Assembly: GCA_019915135.1 (NCBI GenBank)
Contig: JAHLMK010000001.1
Coordinates: 5,704,001 to 5,768,000 of the forward strand
Length of the DNA: 64,000 bases
Direction: 5' to 3'
DNA from: Strobilurus pachycystidiatus
Taxonomy: Eukaryota > Basidiomycota > Agaricomycetes > Agaricales > Physalacriaceae
In this document: positions 10,497 to 22,041 of the stretch, one piece after another
Layout of the letters: each line of letters starts with the position of its first letter
Position numbering within the stretch: the first letter of the stretch is position 1
Program-made: the position numbers and the translations under genes
Notes under the pieces: generated by a model
Told to the model about the DNA's origin: nothing
The model's database searches: none
The model's input: only the letters and a program-made list of their open reading frames with translations

Positions 10497-13425
10497 TCAC
10501 TGCCTGAAGGGGTTTCGGGATCCCCCAGTTGCATTCGGTTCCATCCAGTAGGCACCGCGCGGTGGGACTGGGGAATCAGATCGCACGGCGAACGCATATG
10601 CTTGCGCGTCCGTCCGAGGGGGAGGAGGCGGCAGTAACTCCGGAGAGCTGTACGTGCTGCCCGAGAACCTCGAGGTCCTATCTGACTTCCTCACTGGCTG
10701 GCGTACATCGGGTGTCTGGCGGGGCTTCCCCGTGACTTGCGAGTAGATCGAAGGGCCGGACAGTACGCTCGTGTTGTCAGGGAGTGGCGGCACTAGCAAG
10801 CCATCCTCGCCATGGAGATGATGGTGAACATGGTGTTGGCTATGCTTGGAGGGAGCCCGAGACGCGTTGTCGTCCATATACGACCGGTATATCTTCTCAA
10901 TAGTATGGTGCGTGTATTGGCTATTCCGATAGTTGTTGTCGCCTCGTGCCTCTTCCAGCTTGACCAGTTTCATGCCCTCGTCCGGGTACGGCCTTCGGGG
11001 GTGTTTACGCCCAAACAGTCTCTCCCCGACTCGGATTAGCCAGTGTTGCCTGTGGGGCAGATTCTTGGACGACGCAAACATCGCGGTGCGCTTCGCACGT
11101 TGCTTACGAGCACGCCGGCGCCAGAGCATCAAGATGACCAAGAAGATGAAGGCGCAACCCAAGGCCATCAAAAGGATCTGCCACCATTCAAGCTTGCTTC
11201 CGCTGCTGGTCGTCTTGGCCGTTGTGGGATCTGAAACGCCAGTAATGGAAGGAAGTGGGCTGGCCGAACTGGTACCAGACGGTTTGGGCACATCGACGAG
11301 GTCCGATAGGCAGACGCCGAGTCCAGGAACGATACTAGTACTATCCGTGCAGTTCGCTGCGACACAGGATCCGGAGCGAAGATGTCTGCTGGAGCTGCAC
11401 GATAAGCACTGGCTTGCACCACTGCCAAAACAGCTTGAACAGCTCGAATCGCATGCTCGGCAGGACCCGGCCGTGGTGTCAAAGAACTGCGAGGAACTGC
11501 ATGTAGGAAGGCATCTGCCGTTGTTCAATACGGGCCGGTCTGAGGGACATGTCGAGCATTCATTGAATGAGCCACCTGAGCATGTGGCGCAATCAGGATG
11601 GCAGGTGAGGCATGATCCAGCGTCTTTGAATGTCCCAGATGGACATGACGATACACATGTACCACCCGATGCCAGTTTGCTATTTGCACAGGTGAGGCAG
11701 GACGTAGCTGAGCCTGAACAGGTGGAGCAGCTCGAGTCACAGGCTATAACGAGCAACAATCAGAGACTATTACATTGAACTTCGGTGAAAGCAGCTAACC
11801 AGTGCATGTCATATTATCGGCCGGGCTTACAAAAGTCCCCGTTGGGCAGCTATCGATGCAATCTCCGTCGGAAAGAAAAGATCCCGTCAGGCACTTGGTA
11901 CACTTCAACTGGTTAACAGTCGAAGCAGTCGTGAAGCTGGCAATCTCGCATGATGTGCACTTCGCCCCGCACGCTATGAAGAATGTTGGCACCGATGGAA
12001 TGGTATCATTTAATGCAGGAACGTACTGTCACATTCATTCTTGTTGTTGTCGGCGATGAGACTGCTCCCATCACAGACGCCAGAGGAAGATGCCGAGACA
12101 CAAGAACCGTTGAAGTAATAGCGGGCGGACGCACACAATGTGCAATCATTCGACGTAGGTCCATTGCAGGTTGAGCAAGACGAAGAGCAAGGGGTACAAC
12201 TAGTAGTAGTGCCATCGCTGAAACTACCGTCGGGGCAAGTCTCTCCGTTGCTCGTGGTCGTGTCTTGTGCTACGCACTTGGTCGCGTCGTTGGCATCTTG
12301 TGTGAAGCCGGTCTTGCAGGTAAGACAAGCGCCAGTCCCAGAAGCGCATGAAGTACAGCCAACGGCGCAGACTAGAACGAAGAATTAGTTGATATTGGGA
12401 TGTAGAAATTGAGGACGTACTCTTGCAGTCTCCGGTTGAAGACAAGAAGAATCCGGCCGCACACGCGGCGCACGATGTGCCATTGGACGCCTTGGTCCAA
12501 CCCGGCTGACAAGAGCATGTACCATCCGACGCGCATTCACCGTTGATGCAATTGCACGTAGACGGTTCATTGGCAATGTCCAGCGTAAGACACCTTCCAC
12601 TTCCAGTGAGCCCATCGTCGCATTTCGAACATCCCTCGGGGCATGCCTCGCAACTAGAACCAAAGAAGCCTGACTTGCAAGACTCGCAAGACGAGCCAGT
12701 GAATCCAGTCTCGCAGCTGCACGTGCCAGAAGACGAGCAAACGCCGTTCCCAGAGCAGGAAGGCGAGCAAGCATTGGACTGGAGGTCCAGTAAGGCGAGG
12801 GAGCCTGATAGAGTGCCAAGTTCAGAGACGTCGGGAACGGAGTCCCAGAGAATGACCCGGTTGGTGTTGCCGATGCTGACGGCAGCCCACACGTTGGAGG
12901 AGAGTGCGAGTGATTGTGCAGATATGGGAGTGGAGCTATTGCGTATGGGCTGTGATGGGAGGTTGCTGTAGCTGGCTGAGCCGCCATAGAGCTGATCGGC
13001 ATAGATGATGAGCCCAGAGTCGACGGCAACGGTGAGGGGAAGATTGAGCGTCGTGGAGTTGGAGAAGCCGACGTTGGATGCCAACGATGCGGAGGAGGAA
13101 GTGAGGGTGTCATGCAGGAGTTGCGGGCTTGTCGTGTCTGAGTATGAGCCGGGAAGTAGCAGTAGACTCGTCGATTTGTCGTTAGATGTTAGCGTGACCC
13201 CGACTACGCGAGATTGGTGAGACGAACGCGAAAAAAAGCCAGTGGGACGTACGGGTAAGGTTTGAGTAGCCCTGCAGGCATTGTCCTGCAACGCAGACCA
13301 CAGAGGATGTTGAATTGGCGGCTGGAACAGAGTGTTGAGTAAGAGAGAGCCATGGGTGGCGCAGCGTACGCACCGACCGAGGCGCCGGCGGAGAAAAGGA
13401 GAGAAATGAAGATGGCCAGCATCAT
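10497..13425 (-). CDS. Cys-rich, furin/EGF-like repeat type I membrane protein
   Basis: The ATG at 13425-13423 opens a signal peptide ([21 protein letters not shown]), followed by an intron. A 200-residue ectodomain (about 13200-12780) precedes EGF-like units ([35 protein letters not shown]). Next is a long array of furin/growth-factor-receptor-like CxxC...C modules ([33 protein letters not shown]) down to about 11360. A single transmembrane helix ([21 protein letters not shown], about 11195-11130) is followed by [11 protein letters not shown] as a stop-transfer signal. The roughly 200-residue cytoplasmic tail is low-complexity and His/Ser/Pro-rich. The array sits across several introns. This family occurs in basidiomycetes as putative cell-surface receptors or adhesins, but the ligand and signalling role are unknown. 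Confidence 0.8.
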
Positions 13426-14638
13426 GCCGGCGAGTGCGAGGATGATGGTGGGAGGAACAGAAAATGAGAGGTACGGACACTGTGCAAGTGTAGTGATCCG
13501 CAGGCGGCCCTTGTTCCGGACGACTACAAGACCATTGTTCCCTTTGTGGTCGTCGTCGTGGCGCACAAAAGCAGCGAACAATAAGCAGCTTCATTTGGGG
13601 TTGCATTTGGTTCACCCGGGTCTTGGACTCCATTCTTGTTTCCTTTCTGGGACGCGCCTCCGCCAAGACGGTCAAGACCATGCGGTCTTTACACGTACAA
13701 TAAACACCTTTCCTTCTTCAGCAGGAAGGTAGTCCGACACACCGCCTGCGTAATCGAGTCAGCAAGTTGAAGGATAATGAACATCCAAATTTTGATTTAT
13801 AGGCAAGACTCGCTCTCACTGACCGCGGTTTGACAGCATGAAGTCCTTCTAGAAGACTATACCTACGAGTGTCGTGTTGAACAAATATGTGGGAGCGCTA
13901 CAAGTGAGCAACCGTCATCTTTCAAGTATCTCTGTTGACGAGCACATGCAGTGAATATCATACAAAGCCTCTTAATATTGACGAGAACTCTTGATATTGT
14001 AAGACGCGCCTGCAAAGAAAATGCGCGCGTCGAATCCAGCATGGACTTATGATGAACGACTACTCCATTTTCACACCTCAACAGCCCCATTCTAGCGCAG
14101 ATTGTCCACACGACACCACCAAATCTTTGCTTCCAACATATGCATAATCCAGATGTCTTGGCCATCAGCACTGAGGTAGACTGACCAGCTTTAGTTGTCT
14201 TTGCAGCGATTTGGGTATGCACACATATGGAATTGTGTTCTCTCTGACGACTCGGAGCCTTTCCGGGTGTTCGTACGGAAAGGCTCCGCCACACCAACGT
14301 GAAGCTACTGCTCTGCGGGTCTCGGGAGTATCATGAAACGACGAGACCATCTCGAGCGCGTTGGTTTGTCAATACATTCCTACTCTTGAGTACTTCGTAC
14401 TTATATCGCACCTCATACGAAGTGGGTTGACATATCCGGTTTGCCCGACGCCTGCCTCCTGGGCGGCGCTCGAAAGCGATGCGCAGAGTCATTTGACGAG
14501 TAATCAGTGGCAGTCCCAGAAGGCAAAAATCAAGGGATGGGACCTATGCAATGCCTCTAAAAAGCGCCAGGTCTCTTACGAAGTGAGCCATTACCCTTTG
14601 TTTCTCCCTTTCTTCTTGAATCTTTGCGTTCCTCCGAG
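13426..14638. other. Divergent intergenic region
   Basis: Lies between the Cys-rich membrane protein (minus strand) and the aspartic-protease-like gene (plus strand), so it should hold both promoters. An AT-rich CTCTAAAAAGC stretch at about 14556-14566 may be a TATA-like element for the plus-strand gene. Frames of up to 144 codons (13863-14297, minus) show no domain or exon partners and are judged to be chance. Confidence 0.45.
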
Positions 14639-16675
14639 ATGACGCGCCTAGGATTGGCACTTCTTTCGCTCACCCTCTTCCAGATCTCCGCGGCTTTCGA
14701 GTTCCTAGTCTACCGAGGGCGTTCCGACCCGCGCAATTCCCGTAGAGACAGTTCCGGAGTTGTTCCCCTCTTCAACAGTGGGTATGCATATTACGTCAAT
14801 ATCACTCTCGGAGGAGAACAATTCCAAGTCGCGATTAACACGGGAAGGTGCGCGCTGAGCGTGCGGCTGGTCGTACATACTCTTACTGATAAAGTCGTGT
14901 AGCTCGGACCTTTGGGTCAGCCCCAGTGGGAACGTCTTTAATGATAACCTTCCCGGCGGTGCAGTGGATACCGGGAAGAATGCCAGCCTTACCTACGGTG
15001 ATGGGTCTGGGGCAGATGGTAAGGAACAGTCTAAGCTTCAACTGATCGCTTTTCATTGCTGGTTGTCATTAGGACCAATTAAAGTTGCCGAGCTTGTATC
15101 TGCGGGCTACACAGTGAAGAATCAGGCTTATAGTTTGTCACCATGATCTACAATTGTCTATAGTCTAACTTTCTTATCAGTGGAGGTCACGACGGACCGT
15201 GGAGCGGGAGGGGGAATCATTGGCCTGGGAGGAAATCAGAATTCAAATATTCAAGACATGCTGGCCTCCCTTGCTGGCTTTGGCCCTCTGGACAACATTT
15301 TCGTGCAGAATCTGAACACTCCGAACTTCATCACTGTCTTGTTGAACCGCCCGCTAGGCAAGTACTTAGTATATCTGACGAAATCGGTCTCATGACTGCG
15401 GCGCTCAAGAATCTGGCTGGAACGATGATATCGTGACGGAGGCTTCCCCGAGCCAAATGAGTGTCGGCTCTCTTATTCCAGGATACGAGGAAGTCATCCA
15501 ACAGCCCAAGATACAGGTGGAACGAACGCCAATTTGGTATCAGGCTCTGGGCGATTTGGACGGTATCATCGGGCCCGATGGTAAACCAATACCCTTCACA
15601 GGAGGCAAGGACAAGAAATATCCTAATCAACCTGTCATAATGCTCGATACTGGAAACACACTCGCCAACGTCCCGCCGTACGTGGGCCTTCCGCCTTTTC
15701 TGTCAGGTTCACAGTCAACTCCGAATGCAGATTCATCAGTGACGCGATCTATGGTGGGATTGAAGGCGCTCATAAGAAGAACGTATCAGGAAACGAATTC
15801 TGGCTTGTCCCCTGCGATGCCGAAATAAACATCGCATTCAAATTTGGGGGTGTGACCATTCCCATCCATCCTTTGGACACGACACTGTTCGCACATATAC
15901 ACTTGACCAAGTCCATTTCGTAACTCATCTTTGGCCAGGGATTCTGGAGACGACGCTGAACCCGACGGTGTTCGATATTGCTATGGAGCAGTAAGTCGGA
16001 TTTTGGCCTATGAGAGACCTTGTCGTACATCTGAATCCTGGCAATGCAGTTCAGACCGAAAATCATCGATCCGGAAGAGCCTTTTGACTTAGTCCTTGGA
16101 GATTCCTTTTGTGCGCATCATCTTCACTTCAAAGGTCTACAATTGACACATTCCAGTCCACAACGTGTACACGCTACTGAACACGGGAGACTTCGTTGCA
16201 AATGCAATCCTTGCTGGCGATACAAGCAGAGGTGATCCTTATGTACAGTTCCTCCCCCTCACGGATCCCACCCAAGGTCCGTATTCTTCTATCCGATCTT
16301 GTTCTCACTGACCTGGTTTCGAACTGTATAGCTCATAAGGAATTCGTTGCTACTCGTGGCAGCGACGACACGGACTCAGCTAACGTCCACACAGACCTGG
16401 CGTCCGGATCAGCGGTAGCGGTAGCGGACCATAAAGCCTCCAGGCCTAGCATCGCCATAATCGCCCTTGCCATCAGCACCGGTTTACTCGGTCTGGCAGC
16501 AGTCGGCCTCAGCATTCTGTTATGCTTGACAAAGCGGTCCAAGCACGACATGCAGAAGCGGCAGCCCACACATCCTATCTTCTCAACAGACCACTCGGAC
16601 TCGCAACCTTTCATGCCTATAGCCACCAAAGAGCAGACGTACTATGATCCGCACTATACAACGACGCTCGCTTAA
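14639..16675 (+). CDS. Membrane-anchored A1 aspartic-protease-like protein, first catalytic Asp replaced by Asn
   Basis: Pepsin-fold protein with a signal peptide (ATG 14639; MTRLGLALLSLTLFQISAAF) and a C-terminal transmembrane helix (about 16450-16535) with a short cytoplasmic tail. Exons join in phase throughout. The first active-site loop reads VAINTG, spliced to SSDLW, so the catalytic Asp of DTG is Asn (AAC at about 14836-14838). The second loop keeps VIMLDTGNTL (about 15638-15667). The flap region (YGDGSGADG), the C-terminal Cys (RYCYGAF) and the LVLGDSF motif are normal. One intron at about 15359-15409 appears to use a GC donor (GCAAGT). With one Asp lost the enzyme should be inactive or greatly weakened, so a binding role is possible. 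A paralogue lies at 46837-48783. Confidence 0.82.
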
Positions 16676-16795
16676 CGGACCGCACCTTTAACACACACAT
16701 TGATATTCGAACGTTTATGATAGTGTGATTTATTGGTTGAACTCATGATTATTCAACGCCACTTCGAACCCTTCTTCTGCTACCCACGACGACAC

Positions 16796-18022
16796 TCAGT
16801 TGATGGCAAGGGCGTAGGAGGTCGTGGAGAGCTTCGCAGTACCTGGCAGGGCATCAATACGTATGTCTGCTAATCGTAGCATCTGAAGGGCTTACCAGTG
16901 AATGGCTCCGTGCCTCCTTGAGCCTGTACAAGATATTGTGAGGATGGGACGCCTTGGCTTGACGTGAGGTAGGCTTGCGCAGTCGTCAGTTCGAGCCCGA
17001 TGACGAAATCGAGGACGTGCTCACTCAGGAAGGGTTTCAGGTCTTGGTTGAAGCTTGTGATCTCAGACGGCGCGACGAAGGAGAAGACGGTCCAGGTAGA
17101 TACAACTCCTTTGTATAGCTTCCATGAAACACCGTTTACTCTGGGAGTCTGTGAGTGAAACATTTTTCAAAAAGTGAACGGGACAGTACGTTACGGTACC
17201 GATCTGTGAACCAGCAGGTCCCGCTCTGGTTTACCGGTCAGAATGTTGCATGAAGATCGACGAATCCGCTTACCCTCCACGGGTGCTCAACCAAATCATT
17301 CTGTCGTGAGTTCAGTTCCAGTCATGAATTAATTCGTAGTTGGGGGCAACCCACATCTCGTATGTAGACGTGGAGGAAGCTCCATAAGTACCAGCAACGG
17401 TGGACAGCCACAAGTCGTACGACACATCCGCGACAAGATCGGACGAAGCGCTGGAGTAAGTCCAATACCAAGTCGCCGGAATTGACGCGATGGCAGACAC
17501 AGTCTTCCCAAGACCTACTCTGAGATCAAGGTTGGCATCTGTCTGAAACTCAGAACGATGATAGCGTAGCGATGAATTGTGACTGACAGCTCTTGACCTG
17601 GTACGGACCACCTAGAGCACGGGTCAATTGGTGGAGGGAACATCGAATGAGTGTGACCCTACCTGACCAAGTATACGACGTATACCACGTAACCGAGTTG
17701 CCACTGGTAGCTGTGACTTGGGAGCTCTGGGAGCCAGTATAACCGCTCTCCCCCCAGAGATTGTTCTCCAGGATGAAGCGACTACGAGTGTCTAATTCAG
17801 CGTGGTCCAATGTTTGACGAAATAGCGCACCCATTGATCTATCAGTTATGTCGAAATTAGTTTTCGATGAGTATTGGAGAGGCCACAAACCTCAGACTCA
17901 GTATCCCATTGACCGGTCAGGACGCTGCCTCGTTTCTCGAGACCACTGTCCTTCTCGGAAATGGGAGACGCCACAGAAGCAGACACGAAAGCCGCAAGCA
18001 CCACAAAAGCTGGAATGAACAT
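16796..18022 (-). CDS. GH12 endoglucanase / xyloglucanase, secreted
   Basis: Glycoside hydrolase family 12 enzyme cleaving beta-1,4-glucan or xyloglucan in plant cell walls. The ATG at 18022-18020 starts a signal peptide (MFIPAFVVLAAFVSASVASP), followed by a propeptide-like segment ending in EKR, a Kex2-type site. Further exons give NNLWGES, TWYTSYTWSGGPYQVKSY and DLRVGL, then STSTYEMWVAP, which contains the catalytic nucleophile Glu. Later comes the family signature QAQGGTEPFTG with the acid/base Glu. The last exon, TAKLSTTSYALAIN, ends at 16796. Both catalytic Glu residues are present, so it should be active. Length is that of typical fungal GH12 (about 240-260 residues). It is divergent from no neighbour; PER1 lies behind it on the same strand. 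Confidence 0.88.
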
Positions 18023-18066
18023 CGTGAATCGGTATGACTCGACTGCTCCACAGGACAGTTGCCATT

Positions 18067-18073
18067 CTTTATA
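18067..18073 (-). promoter_or_regulatory. TATA box of the GH12 gene
   Basis: TATAAAG on the minus strand, about 45 bp before the start codon at 18022. The surrounding sequence GGGTATAAAGAA is a good core-promoter match. The position implies a short leader. Confidence 0.5.
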
Positions 18074-18317
18074 CCCAGAGGCCGCACTGGATATCCGAGC
18101 GGTCCGCCCGTAAAGCATCATCTGCTAGGTCTCGCGCTCCCGGAAAAAGCACCAAGTCATCTCACCTCATGTCGCCAGCTGAGAGTCCGAGAATCTACCT
18201 GAAGCAAGCATTCATTGTCCTTATAGCTTACTGGGCGGTAGCTATGGCGTGCTAGGAGTGCAGATGAGAATCATCGCCATCAGAGAAAAAAAGGAGTAGG
18301 CTTTACCGATAGTTAGG

Positions 18318-19401
18318 CTATACTCTACTGCTATAGGCATTCCAGCTCTCGTCCCGGGAATCCTCTACTAGGAACCGATACCAGTAAGGTGCAAGTAGTG
18401 CCGTTGCCAAATGCCATAGTGAATGGGCATCGATGACTCGAGCCAGAGGAGGGAAGTCGAAGAGCTCCAAGCATGTGGCTGCGGTCATCAACCCGACCAA
18501 GATGCCGACATTTTTCACGAAAGCCGGTTTGTAAGAATTGGGTCGTGATGGAAATCGGCGAAAGGGTGCGAACGGGAGAGAATATAAGAGCCATAGGAGA
18601 TTATGCGTGATACCGACGACAGAGTTGAAGAAAATGTTGTAAACATAGTTGAATGACGGGAGGAGTGTCAGGTATGAGACGTGGCAGATGAGTGCGGCGA
18701 TACATATCAGCGACCAAAGGCGTCTGACTGCAACAGACTTGTCTCTCGACGCGGTGTGGGCCAGCGTAAGCCGCGATCTCGTCACGGTCGGATAGATGTG
18801 GAATAGTCGTATGACCGTGAAATATAGCGCGTAAATAATGGTTATGGCAGCGGAGAAGTAGTCCAGTTTTTCCGTCGTGGATGTATCTGCGGTAACAAGC
18901 TCAGTCTGGTGTAATGCGAGCCCAATAGGGACGGTTCTGACCTCGCGTATGGAAGACAGATGACCAGACCCATGTGTTCATGCTCGCGAATGCCCAAGTA
19001 ATATAATAAGCCTTCATGGGGTGATCTTCGGGTATATCTCTGCGTATTCTTGACAAGCCTTGGACATGGGCCCAAAGGTTTAGTAGAGAAAAGGCGACGG
19101 AGGCCGGCTCCTGGATTCCGCCTAGCCGCCAGAATGGCCATTTCCCATAATACTGCTTGACTGCCAAGCCCATTTCCACCTCCCGGGTCGTGGTCGCATG
19201 CATGCACCGGTACTTGCAGTCATCCGTACAGTCCCAGAAGGCTGCTCTGAGTAGTAGGGGAAGAGGTTGCGCAACTGAAGCATCGCATTGGACTTCTTGG
19301 CATCGCGTCAAGCAGTTCACGTATATCTTGTTTTTGTCTCCCCACGACGCGAGCACTCGGTCCAGAAGACAGAACGAGAGGAGGTAGAAGACAGCACGCA
19401 T
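18318..19401 (-). CDS. PER1: PER1/PGAP3-like GPI-anchor lipid-remodelling protein
   Basis: ER multi-pass membrane protein of the Per1-like family, which removes or remodels the sn-2 acyl chain of GPI anchors. The ATG at 19401-19399 gives a signal peptide (MRAVFYLLSFCLLDRVLA). A Cys-rich lumenal domain follows (NCLTRCQEVQC and CTDDCKYRC). About seven hydrophobic segments come next, with the family's conserved WPFWRLGGIQEPASVAFSLLN, the NTWVWSSVFHTR|D segment spliced to TSTTEKLDYFSA, and a C-terminal HSLWHLATALLAPYW. The conserved His and Asp residues proposed as catalytic are kept. The protein is about 340 residues, as usual for the family. It is head-to-head with the glyoxalase-like gene, 134 bp apart. 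Confidence 0.9.
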
Positions 19402-19535
19402 CAAGTGAGACGTGCCAGCGCGTGCGTGATGGTTGAAGGCAAAAAGGAAAGTAGCCGGTCCTTTGATTGCCGGCTATTAGGTGCTTGTTTGGCTGGATCT
19501 CGCGATATTGAACTCATTTCCTTCCTTTCTCGTTC
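19402..19535. promoter_or_regulatory. Divergent promoter, PER1 / glyoxalase-like A
   Basis: Only 134 bp separate the two start codons, so the two core promoters must share this sequence. No clear TATA box was seen. Confidence 0.5.
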
Positions 19536-20555
19536 ATGTCCTTGCAAGCGTCTGGTCTTTCAGGCGCCTCGCCGACCAATATCCTTGACCACATTGTTCA
19601 TCTATGTCCTCCCGGTGACTTGGAAAAATCCTGCCACTGGTTCCGCAGCCTAGGATTCAAGTAAACGCGCATCCCGATAATATAGTTTCCGCTTTCTGAC
19701 TTGAAAGATAGCGTTCTTCCTGGTGGCACACACGCTGACGGACTGACCTACAACGCTCTTATTGTAATCGCTCAAGTTGTTGCTGCCCTCTCTTTCTAAG
19801 ACCTTATATTGCATAGATCCTCGAAAGCGGCATCTACATTGAACTCATTTCGTTCACACATCCAGTTGACTGGTACCCCCCAGGCTCACCAGAACGTCGA
19901 AAAAGGGAGACTCACCGATGGGCTAATAAGGCTTCGGGATGGATTGACTTCGCTTTCCTTGGTAATGGTTCGAAGACCAACAGGATGTCCGATATAATCA
20001 ACGAACGTGCTGTCAAGCATGGCTTGAAGCCCATCTACCATGCAGAAGTCGACGGTGGTCGTAGGCGGCCAGATGGCGTCGAGCTGCGCTGGCTTATCAC
20101 CTCTCCCAGCGAGCAGTCCACTGTTCTGCCCTTCTTCTGTGGCGACATCACCCCAAGACACCTTCGCGTGAGCAACCAAGCTTTCAGCTTGCCCCTTGAT
20201 GATTCAATTATGACCCTAGGTTCCTGTCAAGCCTGTCTCCAATATTGAACATCCTTGCACGGCTGTTGACATCCATGAGGTTGAGATACTCACGAAGAAG
20301 GAACGATTCCCTCTCCTCTCTCGCCAGATCCTCAACACCCTCGGCGTATCTCCGGTCGAGGAGTCCAAATTCTCACACTCATTTGTTCTTGGCTCTCCAG
20401 AGGGTGCGGACCACCTTCGCAGACTTGTATTACGCGCTCAGGAATCCTCGCTTCCTGAAAATCACATCGTGTCGTTGACGTTCTCGACGGTCCAGAAGCC
20501 TCGCGAGGATGAAAACACCACGCCTTACAGTAAAATCTTTTGGCGTCAAGCATAG
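19536..20555 (+). CDS. Glyoxalase-like (VOC fold) domain protein, copy A
   Basis: The ATG at 19536 starts MSLQASGLSGASPTN, followed by ILDHIVHLCPPGDLEKS, a VOC first-strand motif with a metal-binding-type His. Introns after FN (GTAAAC) and after ALI are at the same places as in copy B at 41250. The body has VLPGGTHADGLTYNALI, then ILESGIYIELISFTHP, where a Glu could bind metal, and GWIDFAFLGNG. The C-terminal half ends in TPYSKIFWRQA with TAG at 20553-20555. The family matches Glyoxalase_3-like proteins of fungi, of unknown substrate. The frame is intact. Apart from the 5' exon it aligns with copy B almost residue for residue, so the two are recent paralogues now about 21 kb apart. Confidence 0.82.
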
Positions 20556-20717
20556 CGAAAGGAAGGTAGCCTAATCGTGGCACTGACCGGTGTTTGTGAG
20601 GCCGCCATAATTCTCTCGCGAATGGGAAGAAGCTTAAGTACATATCCTCTTCCCGCCTGTCCTTGGATTGCGGCATGCAAGGGCATTAGTTAATCTTACA
20701 CAATGTATATACTACAC

Positions 20718-20777
20718 GATGTCTATCTCACACGATGTATAGTACAGGATGTCTATCTCACACGATGTATAGTCATG
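20718..20777. repeat. Short tandem repeat, 30-bp unit x 2
   Basis: GATGTCTATCTCACACGATG plus TATAGTACAG occurs twice in a row with a period of exactly 30 bp. A partial related unit (CAATGTATATACTACAC) lies just before it. The repeat sits 160 bp downstream of glyoxalase-like gene A. Confidence 0.85.
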
Positions 20778-21105
20778 TTACCTTTGCCAGGATCACTAAT
20801 TTGCTTCGTCATGACACACTATGTGAATTATGCGACGCCACGCACATCTTACCCCAACTAGCCTTATCATCCTGTGTTCACCGCATACGCAAATTGAATT
20901 GATGACTATTGGTAGTTCATAACAAGTGAGTAGCGTCTACCAGAATAAAGATTGCTACATTACTATCAACACGGACACTGATAGAGAACTAAGGATAGAA
21001 GAAATGTCTAACTGTCAAAACAGCTCATCTGGAACCACGACAATCAATCCTCGAAGAGAAAGAAGAGCATAGTCAAGAGCGTGATATGGAGTGGGAAGTG
21101 TACAT

Positions 21106-22041
21106 TCAAGGTGCGGAAGCACGAAGAATGCGGCGCGAATCGGAGGGCTGTGGCTCGGGCCAAGACAGGGCGCGACGAGTAGGCGGGGGTGGGACCGACA
21201 ACCTCTTCCCGTTGACTATCCCTTTTGTGAGAGAAGAGGGGAGATGCGTATCCGATGGCGCCTTTGGCATCGCACCACATAGGAAGGCGTTTAGTCCTGA
21301 AGCCTCGACGGCCTCAAGACTTGACACATCGTCCCAGTCCTCACCGTCGTCCTCGCCCGCCTCATCAAGCACGACGGTCCCACTCGCGGGTACAGGCTGA
21401 GACTGGTTTCGGAATAGCTCCCGCCTCCTCGCCTTGGTGTCCCTAGATTGAGACCCATTCCCGGAAACGCTCTTCGCCCTCGTCACCATGACCTCCGAAA
21501 GAGGGGCCATATGCGCATGCTCCATGTCCGGCGCCCTCTTTCGCGACTTGGTCGTCGATTTGAACCGCAACATGGAGCCTTTCTTCTTTGGAGCAGGACG
21601 GTGTGGAGATTCGGCATCGTCCTTTGACGACGTCAATGCCCTGGATCTGGATTTGGGCGAACGGATTCGGGTGAAGAAACGGGAGGTTCTGGACGTGGAG
21701 GTCGTGGACACTGCTATCGTCGTGGGGCGTGGTGGGGTGTGATTATGATACAAGTCCGGAAGTATGAAGCTGTCAAAGCGCTCTCTATACTTGCTGCCCG
21801 ACGGTGTGCGGAGGAAGGAAGGGTCGGAGTTAGTTTCCACGGGGGTACGGGGAGCTCTATCAAAGGTGGAGGAGGTAGATGGGGAGGATTCATCCGAGTC
21901 ATCGTTCAGGATCCAGTCCACCATTTGACTGTCCTTGTCGAATGCGCCAAGCTCCAGAAAGACGTCAAAGACAGAAGCGCGGAGAGCATTGGTGGATTGC
22001 CTCTTTGAGAGCTGCGCAGTGCGCGGCCGGGCTGCGCTCAT
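21106..22041 (-). CDS. Conserved-looking disordered basic protein, function unknown
   Basis: A single uninterrupted exon of 311 codons from the ATG at 22041-22039. The N-terminus (ALRASVFDVFLELGAFDKD, then VDWILNDD) is the only part likely to fold. The rest is rich in Ser, Arg, Pro and Lys, with basic stretches (KSRKRAPD, KARRRELFRNQ) that could be nuclear localisation signals, and an acidic patch (EAGEDDGEDWDD). A helical segment around SSLEAVEASGLNAFLCG follows the acidic patch. I do not recognise the family. Low-complexity Ser/Pro/Arg composition is common in fungal regulatory or scaffold proteins. Length and codon use support a real gene. Confidence 0.6.
   Translation of the reverse strand: MSAARPRTAQLSKRQSTNALRASVFDVFLELGAFDKDSQMVDWILNDDSDESSPSTSSTFDRAPRTPVETNSDPSFLRTPSGSKYRERFDSFILPDLYHNHTPPRPTTIAVSTTSTSRTSRFFTRIRSPKSRSRALTSSKDDAESPHRPAPKKKGSMLRFKSTTKSRKRAPDMEHAHMAPLSEVMVTRAKSVSGNGSQSRDTKARRRELFRNQSQPVPASGTVVLDEAGEDDGEDWDDVSSLEAVEASGLNAFLCGAMPKAPSDTHLPSSLTKGIVNGKRLSVPPPPTRRALSWPEPQPSDSRRILRASAP

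Noticed and set aside
10933..11778. 281-codon plus-strand frame
   Set aside because: Lies antisense to the Cys-rich membrane protein gene. Its Cys-poor, His/Glu/Gln-rich composition is the mirror of the TCC/TGC/AGC-rich repeats, so it is a shadow.
13863..14297. 144-codon minus-strand frame
   Set aside because: No recognisable motif and no credible start context or neighbouring exon.
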